Shown here: positions 17,436 to 26,033 of the stretch, piece after piece
How positions within the stretch are numbered: the stretch's first letter is position 1
Layout of the letters: the number at the start of each line of letters is the position of its first letter
NCBI GenBank assembly: GCA_027621365.1
Contig: JAQCBH010000014.1
Coordinates: forward strand, 1-55,362
Origin: Bacteroidota bacterium
GTDB lineage: Bacteria; Bacteroidota; Bacteroidia; NS11-12g; UBA955
Length of the DNA stretch: 55,362 nucleotides
Direction of reading: 5' to 3'
Position numbers and translations under genes: made by a program
The notes under the pieces: generated by a model
The model's database searches: none
What the model was told of the DNA's origin: nothing
What the model saw: only the letters and a program-made list of their open reading frames with translations

Positions 17436-18425
17436 TTAATACTCCCACAAATCATGCTCAAAAATGAAGAGATCATTTTTTACCTTTTCGCCTTTTAAAA
17501 GTGCGGCCAACGGGTCTTGCTGAAATTCTTCTTTCATGTTGATATATTGATCATCCCAATCGGTGGTCTTTACAATGTATGAATCAAACAACCTATGCAA
17601 ATTGATTTGCTGATCCCAATTCAACCGCATAGCGTCATTGTATCGATTGTATACCTCGCATTTGGCCAAAGTTGGACGACAATCATCCATTTTTATCCAA
17701 AATTCTTTCGTATCGAATGTTCTACCACCCAATGTTTCAGGTATAATAGGAGCAATAGCAATTATTATTGGTTTCCAATCTCCATGTTTGTAATCAAAGA
17801 CCCAATCTTCCATGATTTCAAATTTTTGAATATTGTACCAATCGAATCGTTCTATCAAATAGGTATCCTTTTCGATTTCATTCTCTTCATCAATCAAAAC
17901 TGTTGTTGGGACAATCTTGGACGTAGCTTTGATGATATCTTCAGGAGTCAATATTCTATTCAGTGAATCCGTCGCATATGCTCTTACCAAACCCTTTGTG
18001 GCCAATTCCCAAAAAACTTGTGTAACGGGTTGTTTGGGCCAAGTCCAACATTTGTTCATTTTCTGTCGAACATCTATAACTCTCCATACTCTTCTCCGCA
18101 TTTTCACATCGGCCTCACGCAATGGAGGTCTCTTAATGTAAACACCTTGTTTTATTCGTGTGTTTCCATCATTTTCAACATATGCAGGCTCATAATGAGC
18201 AACGGCAGGATCATCGTAATGGGTGCCAATCGTAGGCACAATTATCTCAGGTGGTTTTACAGGTTCAGCGATTGATGGAAAAGAGCTACCATCTCCAGAC
18301 GACCCTTTATCGTCACCAGAAGAACTTCCCCAATCTCCACCGCTTCCCCAACCTCCGCCCCAATCATCTTGGGCATAAGCACTTAAGCTAAATGACAAAA
18401 GGAAAATAAAAACAATCTTTCTCAT
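17436..18425 (-). CDS. gldN: Type IX secretion / gliding protein GldN (PorN)
   Basis: This 329-residue exported protein has signal peptide MRKIVFIFLLSFSLSAYAQ. A low-complexity Gly/Ser/Asp/Trp linker (residues 20-50) precedes the GldN domain. The domain includes GVYIKRPPLREADVKMRRR and RVIDVRQKMN, followed by WPKQPVTQVFWEL, the typical region of the family. In characterised systems GldN forms a periplasmic ring complex with the GldK lipoprotein and touches GldM. It begins 8 bp after gldM and ends the operon at a strong terminator. The G/S/D/W linker is longer and more repetitive than in many homologues. Confidence 0.94.
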   Translation of the reverse strand: MRKIVFIFLLSFSLSAYAQDDWGGGWGSGGDWGSSSGDDKGSSGDGSSFPSIAEPVKPPEIIVPTIGTHYDDPAVAHYEPAYVENDGNTRIKQGVYIKRPPLREADVKMRRRVWRVIDVRQKMNKCWTWPKQPVTQVFWELATKGLVRAYATDSLNRILTPEDIIKATSKIVPTTVLIDEENEIEKDTYLIERFDWYNIQKFEIMEDWVFDYKHGDWKPIIIAIAPIIPETLGGRTFDTKEFWIKMDDCRPTLAKCEVYNRYNDAMRLNWDQQINLHRLFDSYIVKTTDWDDQYINMKEEFQQDPLAALLKGEKVKNDLFIFEHDLWEY

Positions 18426-18433
18426 ATAATAAT

Positions 18434-20098
18434 TTATTGAAGATTGCCACTGGCATTATCCAAAATGATGGTTTTGCCATCAGGGCCAACGGCACGAATA
18501 TTATCAAATTGTACAAAGTCACCAGGACCAAGTTTACTCAGGAAACCTTTAATTGGAGCCAAACTACTTCCGCCAACCTCTTTTTTCTGAGGACCATTTG
18601 TACGACGACCGACACAAATGAATCGATATCCAACGATTTTAAAAGAGACGTCTTCAAATACAAAACCGTCCAATACGGCTCTGGCAGAGTTTTGTGCACT
18701 AAGTGCAGTTCTAGAAACACTAGAACCTCTAAATACTACTGTTCCAGCTTGGAAGGTGGGACGGGGAACAGTTTTTATCCGAAACGTCTTATTGCCCATG
18801 GGAACAACTCTACCATCTGGCAATTTTGCGGCTACTTGAATTTGACAAGTAGGTTGTGAATAGGCTGCTATCCGAACTAGGTACTTACCGCCTGGACCCG
18901 ATGCTAAGCTTGCACCCCCACCAGAAACTCTTACCATTACATTTTTAGGATCTACACCTCCTACAGAAACTGAAAGTTCATTGGGTAAACCCACGTAGAA
19001 AACATTCATTTTATCAGCAGAAATAGCTGCTTGTGGAGCAAACACACTGTATTCTGCTTCGGTTTCGTACAATTTGGATCCCCCGCCTGGAGTCGGTACC
19101 TCAATTCCAACTTTGTACTTTGAACTACCTGGAGATTGAGGGGTAACCTTGTATTTGCCTACACCCGCAACAACATCAATTGGATTGCCATTGACCAAAA
19201 CACGCATTTGGGCTTTTGAGTTATAAGCCGCAAGCAAAATATTGGCTTCGTATGTTTGACCGGTCAATACTGCACTCATAGGAGAGGAAACTACAGGGAT
19301 CAACGAATCAAACTTATAGTCTGCAGCATTAACTGATTCAGCCAAAGCTTGAGCCACTTCGGCTTCCAGAGAACGACAATCATTCTCAATTTTACTGAGC
19401 ATAGCAAAAACACCTGCCAATGGAGAATGTTCCAAATACATGGAAACCCAAGTTTGTTTGGATCCAGAGCTATTGGTACCATCTTCCGCGTACAATGAAG
19501 TCTTCGCTTCAATGGCCTTCATTTTATCCAATAGAAATTTGACGGTTTCCGGATTTTTCGCCAATCCAGTATCATTTGTTGCAGACTCAAGTACACCCAA
19601 CAATGCTTTGCGGGTATCATTGATAGCCTTTTGCAATTCAGTACCACGTTTGCCATTATCTTCAGCTACGAAATAATTGGCATGAATTTCCATGTTGTCA
19701 CCTTGAGCCAATTCATTTACACCACCCTTAACCAATTGGCCTTCTTCATCAGATTTACGACCTGTTTTGGGGTCTTTCCCATCTCCAGACAATGTCAATA
19801 AATCCGTTTTGATTTGACCTATTTTTTTGATCAACGCTTCACTGATTTTTTGTGCTTCGTTAACCTTTTCAACTGCAACTTTTGCTGCCTGATTATCCTG
19901 ACTTGCTGTTTTTTGAAGAGCGGACAATACGGCATTGTTCTTTTGAACAATGTTGCGAGTAGAATTATCAAGAGAGTTTTCAATCAAATTGAAAGCCTTG
20001 ATGATTTCTTTTGATACGTTCAACGCCAAAAGTGCGGTCAACACGAGGTACATCATGTTGATCATCTTCTGACGTGCTGACAATTTACCACCTGCCAT
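18434..20098 (-). CDS. gldM: Type IX secretion / gliding motor protein GldM (PorM)
   Basis: This 554-residue protein has a short cytoplasmic start (MAGGKLSARQKMINMM), one transmembrane helix (about 14-30, YLVLTALLALNVSK) and a large periplasmic part. GldM and GldL form the proton-driven motor of the type IX system, and the GldM periplasmic domains reach the GldK/GldN ring. The conserved start KLSARQKMINMMYLVL identifies the family. Periplasmic beta domains are visible as repeated V/G-rich segments from about 265 on, for example VLTGQTYEANILLAAY and the terminal FDNIRAVGPDGKTIILDN. It starts 41 bp after gldL and is followed 8 bp later by gldN. Confidence 0.96.
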   Translation of the reverse strand: MAGGKLSARQKMINMMYLVLTALLALNVSKEIIKAFNLIENSLDNSTRNIVQKNNAVLSALQKTASQDNQAAKVAVEKVNEAQKISEALIKKIGQIKTDLLTLSGDGKDPKTGRKSDEEGQLVKGGVNELAQGDNMEIHANYFVAEDNGKRGTELQKAINDTRKALLGVLESATNDTGLAKNPETVKFLLDKMKAIEAKTSLYAEDGTNSSGSKQTWVSMYLEHSPLAGVFAMLSKIENDCRSLEAEVAQALAESVNAADYKFDSLIPVVSSPMSAVLTGQTYEANILLAAYNSKAQMRVLVNGNPIDVVAGVGKYKVTPQSPGSSKYKVGIEVPTPGGGSKLYETEAEYSVFAPQAAISADKMNVFYVGLPNELSVSVGGVDPKNVMVRVSGGGASLASGPGGKYLVRIAAYSQPTCQIQVAAKLPDGRVVPMGNKTFRIKTVPRPTFQAGTVVFRGSSVSRTALSAQNSARAVLDGFVFEDVSFKIVGYRFICVGRRTNGPQKKEVGGSSLAPIKGFLSKLGPGDFVQFDNIRAVGPDGKTIILDNASGNLQ

Positions 20099-20139
20099 TT
20101 GTTTATCTATTTAAGTTTATGTGGTACAGTCAATTACGC

Positions 20140-20796
20140 TCAGTTCTTCGCTCCACCCATAGCACTCAACATGTTGCCATAAATGGAGTTCAAGTTATTC
20201 AAGTTGCGGTTCAACTGAGCCAATTCTTGATTGAAGGAAGCCGTTGCACTTTCGGTAGCCATCAGATTGTTCAAGGCTGAACCCAGACCACTCGAGAAAT
20301 TACCCATTGAATCATTTACCATAGCAGAACTATCTGCAATAGAAGCCATATTGGCCGCGGCTTTGTGAGCATTTTCAGAATATTCTTTTGTTGCAACAGC
20401 AGCACTTGACATGCTGGCCATGTCTTTCACATTCGTACTCAATGAAGTTAGGCCAGAACCCAAAGATGCAATCAATTCAGGACCAATTTTGGCTTGAGAC
20501 AACATGGAATCAAGCTGCTGAGAAACACCAGAAGACGATTCTTTTTTAGAACCCGGATCTCCACCAGCCAATTCGGGGTATACCAAAGACCAATCTGGAT
20601 CCATGTGTACAGGTTCGAAAGCTGAAATAACGAAAATACAAGCCTCAGTCAACAGACCTACAGTCAGCATGATATCTGCACCTTTCCAGTGAAGAATTTT
20701 AAACAGAGCCCCCACAATTACGACGGCCGCACCGATACCATAAACGAAGTTCATGGTAGTTTTGAACTTTTTGGATTCAAAGAAACTTTTGTTCAT
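20140..20796 (-). CDS. gldL: Type IX secretion / gliding motor protein GldL (PorL)
   Basis: This 218-residue inner-membrane protein has two transmembrane helices, about 17-36 (FVYGIGAAVVIVGALFKIL) and 42-60 (MLTVGLLTEACIFVISAF). Glu51 in the second helix matches the conserved membrane-embedded acidic residue implicated in proton use by the motor. The motif FKILHWKGAD between the helices is typical of GldL. The cytoplasmic tail (about 75-218) is S/A/N/L-rich and likely helical. It is separated from gldK by 94 bp containing a small hairpin. Confidence 0.95.
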   Translation of the reverse strand: MNKSFFESKKFKTTMNFVYGIGAAVVIVGALFKILHWKGADIMLTVGLLTEACIFVISAFEPVHMDPDWSLVYPELAGGDPGSKKESSSGVSQQLDSMLSQAKIGPELIASLGSGLTSLSTNVKDMASMSSAAVATKEYSENAHKAAANMASIADSSAMVNDSMGNFSSGLGSALNNLMATESATASFNQELAQLNRNLNNLNSIYGNMLSAMGGAKN

Positions 20797-20849
20797 TTTT
20801 TTATTTGGTTAATAGTTGTTGTAGTCTAAACGCAATATGTACATAAAAA

Positions 20850-20864
20850 TTGTCGAGGCGACAA
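20850..20864 (-). terminator. Small hairpin between gldK and gldL (possible attenuator)
   Basis: A perfect 6-bp inverted repeat TTGTCG / CGACAA with a 3-nt loop is followed on the minus strand by TTTTTATG. It looks like a weak intrinsic terminator or processing site inside the gld operon. It could set lower transcription of gldLMN than of gldK, or protect an mRNA end. Confidence 0.4.
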
Positions 20865-20890
20865 CTTCGTTATCCACATATTGAAGGGAA

Positions 20891-22264
20891 TTACTTCGTA
20901 TCCTTATTTGAACGACCGATGTAAGTCTGAACGGTACGGAATCCAACGTAACACTTACTGGTATCCTGGTATTCATCCGTACGTGCACCACACTCGATGA
21001 AGTACCCGATGTCTTTCCAGCTTCCACCGCGAATCACCTTACGTTTTTCGCTGATGGGAGTATTGGCAGCATCTTCGCCACGCTCCTTGATGTAAACCTG
21101 ACGTTCTCCATTCAAATCGTGAACAAAGGTATTGTTGGCTTCATCCCACACAGTATTGGTCCATTCAGAAACATTCCCGCTCATATTGTACAAACCAAAA
21201 TCGTTGGGGAAGTAAGAGTCAACACGCACAGGGTAAACACCACCGTCTACACCATAATTACCTCGTAAGGGCTTGAAGTTGGCCAACATACATCCTTTGC
21301 TGTTGCGAGCGTAAGGCCCACCCCATGGGTATTTGTTGCCAATACGGCCACCGCGAGCGGCATATTCCCACTCATACTCTGAGGGCAAACGAAAATCTTC
21401 GGTTGTAGGATAAAAACCTTGTTGATCCCAATAGCTGTTCTTGCGAATGGTTCTCCACATACAGAACGCACGTGCTTGGTGCCAATTCACTCCCACCACA
21501 GGATAATCATCGTATTTCGGATGCCAGAAGTAGATACGAGCCATAGGCTCATTGAACGAATACGTAAAGTCGCGAGCCCAGCACAAAGTGTCAGGGTAGA
21601 TCAAGACGTCTTCTTCTTCAATGAATTCACGACGATTCATGGGATCGTACTTGTCGCGATCCAACATGGCAGCTTTGGCCAAATCGAACCACTCATAGTG
21701 GTACATCAACTTGCGAGTATCAAACTGACGCTTGCCACGAAAACGCTCATCTCCTTGATAGTAAAGATCATACAAATCCTCTTTGTGCTTTTCAAAGTTG
21801 CGAGGATCCAAGGGACCTGCTTGAGTGTAATCAATGAAACGGAACCCTTCATCGTTTTCAGGCATGAAATACTGGTCGTCGTCCAATTCGTAACGCGCAA
21901 TAGAATCGGCTACATATGCAACGAACTGACGGTATTCATTGTTAGTGATTTCGGTTTCGTCCATCCAAAAAGCAGAAATGGTCATCTGCTTATTAGGCTC
22001 CAAGTAAGACTGGAAGATATCTTGACCAGCTTGACCCGTGTGGAAGGTTCCAGAAGGAATGTACACGGTACCCGGAGGGGTTGGGTGGAACCAGGGGCGA
22101 CGGCCCTGTAGGCCAGTCAAATCACCGGTATCAGCGGGGCCGCACGCGACCATGAATACGGAAGTGACTATCGCCACTTGACGCACTCGTTTATTGGCGA
22201 AAAGCGTCTTTGCTTTTTTAACCATGCTGTTCATTGCATTTAAACGCGACAACGGATTCTTCAT
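20891..22264 (-). CDS. gldK: Type IX secretion / gliding lipoprotein GldK (PorK)
   Basis: This 457-residue protein has the formylglycine-generating-enzyme-like (SUMF1) fold of GldK: PPGTVYIPSGTFHTGQ at the start of the domain, MDETEITNNEYRQFV, VGVNWHQARAFCMWR, RLPSEYEWEYAARGG, NVSEWTNTVWDEAN, VIRGGSWKD and YVGFRTVQTY. The N terminus carries a hydrophobic stretch ending in a lipobox-like Cys (VFMVAC-GPAD), so it is probably an outer-membrane lipoprotein, as in characterised systems where it forms a ring with GldN. The ATG at 22264 is chosen; a TTG five codons upstream and ATGs downstream (MNS, MVKK) are alternatives. It is the first gene of gldKLMN, with its own promoter at 22303-22332. Confidence 0.95.
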   Translation of the reverse strand: MKNPLSRLNAMNSMVKKAKTLFANKRVRQVAIVTSVFMVACGPADTGDLTGLQGRRPWFHPTPPGTVYIPSGTFHTGQAGQDIFQSYLEPNKQMTISAFWMDETEITNNEYRQFVAYVADSIARYELDDDQYFMPENDEGFRFIDYTQAGPLDPRNFEKHKEDLYDLYYQGDERFRGKRQFDTRKLMYHYEWFDLAKAAMLDRDKYDPMNRREFIEEEDVLIYPDTLCWARDFTYSFNEPMARIYFWHPKYDDYPVVGVNWHQARAFCMWRTIRKNSYWDQQGFYPTTEDFRLPSEYEWEYAARGGRIGNKYPWGGPYARNSKGCMLANFKPLRGNYGVDGGVYPVRVDSYFPNDFGLYNMSGNVSEWTNTVWDEANNTFVHDLNGERQVYIKERGEDAANTPISEKRKVIRGGSWKDIGYFIECGARTDEYQDTSKCYVGFRTVQTYIGRSNKDTK

Positions 22265-22302
22265 GAGTTCGGTTTCCAATCGGTACTTTTTATCTAAGGT
22301 TG

Positions 22303-22332
22303 CAAAAATATGGCTTGCTCTTTATAAAGCAA
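22303..22332 (-). promoter_or_regulatory. Promoter of gldKLMN, with an inverted repeat
   Basis: The minus strand reads TTG (22332-22330), 19 bp, then TATTTTTG (22310-22303), a perfect -7 box. An inverted repeat CTTGCT / AGCAAG (22314-22319 and 22328-22333) covers the spacer and the -33 element, so it could be an operator. The predicted leader is about 35 nt. Confidence 0.6.
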
Positions 22333-22397
22333 GACATGTTTTCATGTGGGTATTATAACGGCAAGTTAAAATGTTTATTGTGTGTGAATAACTTTTT

Positions 22398-23516
22398 TTA
22401 ATCAATTTCTGGAGAATGCTCCATCCAACGGGGGTGTCGGTAAATGATTTCAGGGCGTTCAGGCAAACTGATCATGAAGCAATAATTCACTTGAACTTCA
22501 TGAGTACCAAAGCTGTTGCGCACCAAGTTAGACATAGTTATATCATAGGAATATCCCACACGAAGCTTTTGCTGGCCAGCAGCATTGCCCAAGAGTGGAG
22601 GATAATAACCCAAGATGACAGAAAGGGCATCCAATCCTGTTCCATAAGAACGCAAATTCAACCCGCCGGCGAACAAATCGTTCCAATTGGCAATTCCCTG
22701 AAGATCCAATTCAGGTTTAACCAATCCACCCTTGCCCATGACTGTACGAATTTTAAATGCAGGATCTAGAGTCAAGGAAGGATTGCCCATGAAATTATCC
22801 ATGCGCACACCACCAGCCAAGTACAAGTGGCGAGCGGTGGTGATTTGGATGGCTCCACTTGGGCCATAGGCAAAAGTTTGAGGCATCAGGTGAGTCATGG
22901 ACAAACTGCCCCAAGCGCCTCCCATGATATTGGGATCACTGTAATAAGCCCCCAAGCCCATGGTCACGCGGGAATCGGCTGAAGTTCCAGTAGGAATCAA
23001 TGGATCTCCAGGATCGTGGTAACGAAGTCCTTGACCATCCAATTCTTTGGTCAATGATGTAAAATCAACCCCCAAACGAACATTGGCCCCGCTAGACAAA
23101 TTGTAGGCGCCTGCCAAACCAAACTTCATGTACGTATTGTTTTCGTAAGCGATTTGATCACTGATGAAGCCGGCGTAAACACCACCGATATCAATGGTAT
23201 TGCCTTTCAACTTCATGCGCAACGGTGCTGTAAAACCAGCGCCAGTTGTTTTAGGAGCAATGTTTCGAGCAATGTTATCCGATACAGGCAAACCGCTTTG
23301 GGTTTTGATGAACGGAGATTCATCGTCGTATCCTAACCACTGTTGGTGGGTAATCGCATTCAAACAAAACTGACCGGAAGCACCAGCGTAAGCCGGATTG
23401 TACAACACTTTGTTGAAAGTAAAGTGCGTATACATCGGGTCTTGCTGTGCCAACAGAGGTAGTGCACCCAAGCCCGCGATTAGCATTGCCGTTTGGATAA
23501 AGGTATTATTGCGCAT
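22398..23516 (-). CDS. PorP/SprF-family type IX secretion outer-membrane protein
   Basis: This 372-residue protein has a signal peptide (MRNNTFIQTAMLIAGLGALP, cut near LLAQ). It then shows the family opening QQDPMYTHFTFNKVLYNPAY and GQFCLNAITHQQWLGY. The rest alternates in beta-barrel fashion (GAGFTAPLRMKLKGN, RLGVDFTSLTKELDG, KLRVGYSYDITMSNL). The end has the typical SLPERPEIIYRHPRWM. Family members are outer-membrane partners of the type IX system and of specific surface adhesins. It lies 118 bp upstream of gldK, so the order is porP-gldKLMN, and it has its own putative promoter. Which member of the PorP/SprF family this is cannot be decided from sequence alone. Confidence 0.92.
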   Translation of the reverse strand: MRNNTFIQTAMLIAGLGALPLLAQQDPMYTHFTFNKVLYNPAYAGASGQFCLNAITHQQWLGYDDESPFIKTQSGLPVSDNIARNIAPKTTGAGFTAPLRMKLKGNTIDIGGVYAGFISDQIAYENNTYMKFGLAGAYNLSSGANVRLGVDFTSLTKELDGQGLRYHDPGDPLIPTGTSADSRVTMGLGAYYSDPNIMGGAWGSLSMTHLMPQTFAYGPSGAIQITTARHLYLAGGVRMDNFMGNPSLTLDPAFKIRTVMGKGGLVKPELDLQGIANWNDLFAGGLNLRSYGTGLDALSVILGYYPPLLGNAAGQQKLRVGYSYDITMSNLVRNSFGTHEVQVNYCFMISLPERPEIIYRHPRWMEHSPEID

Positions 23517-23542
23517 GCAGTATTCGTACTATAGCCGAATAA

Positions 23543-23574
23543 CAAAGAAACCGCAATCAGAGGGATTTCCCAAA
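23543..23574 (-). promoter_or_regulatory. Candidate promoter of the PorP/SprF-like gene
   Basis: On the minus strand TTTG (23574-23571), 20 bp, then TTTCTTTG (23550-23543): correct spacing and a -7 box with one mismatch (TT for TA). The predicted leader is about 20 nt. Confidence 0.4.
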
Positions 23575-23667
23575 TATTTCCTTCCTATGTCCAATTAATT
23601 TGAACTTCCCGTGAAGCTTGAAATTGTGGAATCTCCTCAAGGTGGAAAAGTGCCCGATTTCTGTGGA

Positions 23668-23697
23668 TTTGTGTCCACTCCCTGTCCCCTATCCTTG
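23668..23697 (+). promoter_or_regulatory. Candidate promoter of the sigma-54 regulator gene
   Basis: TTTG (23668-23671), 18 bp, then TATCCTTG (23690-23697), one mismatch from TAnnTTTG. The predicted transcript start is near 23701, leaving a leader of about 17 nt before the ATG. Confidence 0.4.
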
Positions 23698-23718
23698 TAC
23701 TCTATTTAAGACAGATTT

Positions 23719-25074
23719 ATGGCAGAAATATTGGTCATTGACGACGAAGCCCCTATCAGAGAAACGCTCAAGGAGATCTTGGAGTATGAAAACTTCAACG
23801 TTACTCTAGCTGAAGATGGTCAGAAAGGCTATCAATACATTCAGAAAAACGACTACGACGTCGTCTTGTGCGACGTAAAAATGCCGGGAATGGATGGCAT
23901 GGAAGTACTGGAGCGCTCCCTGGCTTTAAAACCCGAATTGCCCTTTGTGATGATTTCGGGTCATGGAAACGTAGAAATGGCCATCGATGCCACCAAAAAA
24001 GGAGCCTTCGATTTCATCACGAAACCACCCGATCTCAATCGCTTGCTCATCACCTTGCGCAATGCCATCGAGCGAACCGACTTGGTGACCGAAACCAAGG
24101 TACTGAAGCGCAAAGTTTCCAAAACCTTTGACATCATTGGAGAAACTCCCGCCATCTCGAAAATCAAAGAGACAATTGAGAAGGTTGCACCCACAGAAGC
24201 TCGCGTACTCATCACTGGTGAAAACGGAACGGGTAAAGAACTGGTTGCCCGTTGGTTGCACGAGAAAAGCGCGCGTTCAGAGATGCCCCTGATTGAGGTC
24301 AATTGTGCGTCCATCCCTACCGAATTGATCGAGAGTGAACTTTTCGGACACGAGAAAGGCGCTTTTACCTCTGCCATCAAACAGCGAATTGGAAAATTTG
24401 AGCAAGCCCATGGCGGAACCTTGTTTTTGGATGAAATAGGCGACATGAGCATGGCGGCTCAAGCCAAAGTATTGCGCGCCATTCAGGAAGGCAAAATCAC
24501 CCGTGTGGGTGGAGACAAAGAAATCAAGGTCGATGTTCGAATCGTAGCGGCCACCAACAAGAATTTATTAGAAGAAATCGAGAAGGGTCAATTCCGAATG
24601 GACTTGTACCATCGTTTGTCGGTGATTCTCATGCACGTTCCAACCTTGAACGAAAGAAAAGAAGACATCGTTCTCATTGCCGAACACTTCCTCGAAGACA
24701 TTTGTGCCGAAAATGGGTTGGCCCTCAAGACCTTCACCCCCGACGGTTATGATGCGCTGAAAGAAGTGAATTGGACCGGCAACATTCGCGAACTGAGAAA
24801 CGTTGTGGAACGACTGGTGATTCTCTGCGGAGATGCCATCAGCGGAGAAGATGTGTACATGTACAGCAATCCTGCTCAACGCGGAGCCGATCCGTTTGGA
24901 GTGGTCGACGAGTACCAAACCTTGCAAGACTTCCGTGACTGGGCTGAAAAGGTATTCATCGAGCGCAAGCTGATTCAAAACGGTTGGAATGTGGCCAAAA
25001 CCGCGTCAGAAATTGACATACAGCGCAGCCACTTGTACAACAAGATTGACAAGTACAACCTAAAGCGCCGTTAA
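23719..25074 (+). CDS. NtrC-type sigma-54-dependent response regulator
   Basis: This 451-residue protein has three domains. The receiver domain has acidic pocket D8/D9, phospho-acceptor Asp52 in LCDVKMPGMDG, Ser80 and Lys102. The AAA+ domain has Walker A GENGTGKE (about 168-175), the sigma-54 contact loop GAFTSA (about 214-219) and Walker B TLFLDEIGDM. A Fis-type helix-turn-helix closes the protein (WNVAKTASEIDIQRSHLYNK). It would activate sigma-54 promoters when phosphorylated. The loop reads GAFTSA rather than GAFTGA. No sensor kinase gene is adjacent. It is divergent from the porP-gld cluster and followed 2 bp later by the Sua5-type gene. Confidence 0.93.
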   Translation: MAEILVIDDEAPIRETLKEILEYENFNVTLAEDGQKGYQYIQKNDYDVVLCDVKMPGMDGMEVLERSLALKPELPFVMISGHGNVEMAIDATKKGAFDFITKPPDLNRLLITLRNAIERTDLVTETKVLKRKVSKTFDIIGETPAISKIKETIEKVAPTEARVLITGENGTGKELVARWLHEKSARSEMPLIEVNCASIPTELIESELFGHEKGAFTSAIKQRIGKFEQAHGGTLFLDEIGDMSMAAQAKVLRAIQEGKITRVGGDKEIKVDVRIVAATNKNLLEEIEKGQFRMDLYHRLSVILMHVPTLNERKEDIVLIAEHFLEDICAENGLALKTFTPDGYDALKEVNWTGNIRELRNVVERLVILCGDAISGEDVYMYSNPAQRGADPFGVVDEYQTLQDFRDWAEKVFIERKLIQNGWNVAKTASEIDIQRSHLYNKIDKYNLKRR

Positions 25075-25076
25075 GC

Positions 25077-26033
25077 ATGAGGGCCAAGCGCCTAACTGAA
25101 TCCGTGGAGGCGGCTGAACTGTTGTCGGCAGGTCAATTGGTAGCCATTCCAACCGAAACGGTCTACGGATTGGCGGCTAACGGCTTAGATGATCACGCGG
25201 TTGCCCGAATTTTTGAGGCGAAAAAACGCCCATTCTTCGATCCATTGATTCTTCATATAGGGAGCACGGAGCAAGCAAAGTCGCTTTGTCAAGATTGGCC
25301 CGATGAAGCTGAAAAACTCAGTCGAGCCTTTTGGCCTGGCCCCTTGACCCTTATTCTTCCCAAATCGGATCGAGTTCCCAATATCGTCTCTAGTGATTTG
25401 CCCACTGTGGGCATTCGAATGCCTAAACATGCATTGACCTTGGAACTCTTGAATCAACTCGAGTTCCCGCTGGCCGCTCCATCGGCCAATCCCTTTGGCT
25501 ACGTGAGCCCTACTACGGCCGAGCATGTATTGGATCAATTGGGCGAAAGCATTGAAGCCGTCTTGGATGGAGGACCCTGTCAAGTGGGCATCGAAAGCAC
25601 CATCGTCAAATGGGACGAAACGGGGCTTCAATTGCTGCGATTGGGAGCCATCACCCAAGAACAAATCGAAGCCGTTGTTGGGACTATTACTCAATCCGTA
25701 TCTGTTTCCCAGCAAGTTCAAGCACCTGGGCAATTGGAGCAACATTACAGCCCTCATTGCGGCATTACTTTATTCGAGCCCGGTGCTTCGGCTCCCAACC
25801 CCAATGATCAGCAAGCGGTGGTCTATTTCCAGAAGCTCCCAGAAGGAATGCCACAACACAGTTATTACTTGAGCCAATATGGGGAATTGAGCGAAGCAGC
25901 AGCCTCAGTATTCTCGGTATTGCGCAACCTAGACAAATGGGGTTACGCCCATGCTTTCATTGAATTGGCTCCCAAACATGGATTGGGACTGGCCATCAAT
26001 GACCGATTGAAACGGGCGGCTGCGAAACGTTAA
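25077..26033 (+). CDS. L-threonylcarbamoyladenylate synthase (Sua5 type)
   Basis: This 318-residue enzyme makes threonylcarbamoyl-AMP from threonine, bicarbonate and ATP, for the t6A modification of tRNAs reading ANN codons. The N-terminal YrdC domain has GQLVAIPTETVYGLAANG, KKRPFFDPLILHI and FWPGPLTLILPKS. It continues with PSANPFGYVSPTTAEHV and ends near VGIESTIVKW. A linker APGQLEQHYSPH leads into a Sua5-type C-terminal domain (about 225-318), so this is the long Sua5 form rather than short TsaC. It begins 2 bp after the regulator stop and overlaps the convergent hydrolase by 4 bp. Confidence 0.94.
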   Translation: MRAKRLTESVEAAELLSAGQLVAIPTETVYGLAANGLDDHAVARIFEAKKRPFFDPLILHIGSTEQAKSLCQDWPDEAEKLSRAFWPGPLTLILPKSDRVPNIVSSDLPTVGIRMPKHALTLELLNQLEFPLAAPSANPFGYVSPTTAEHVLDQLGESIEAVLDGGPCQVGIESTIVKWDETGLQLLRLGAITQEQIEAVVGTITQSVSVSQQVQAPGQLEQHYSPHCGITLFEPGASAPNPNDQQAVVYFQKLPEGMPQHSYYLSQYGELSEAAASVFSVLRNLDKWGYAHAFIELAPKHGLGLAINDRLKRAAAKR

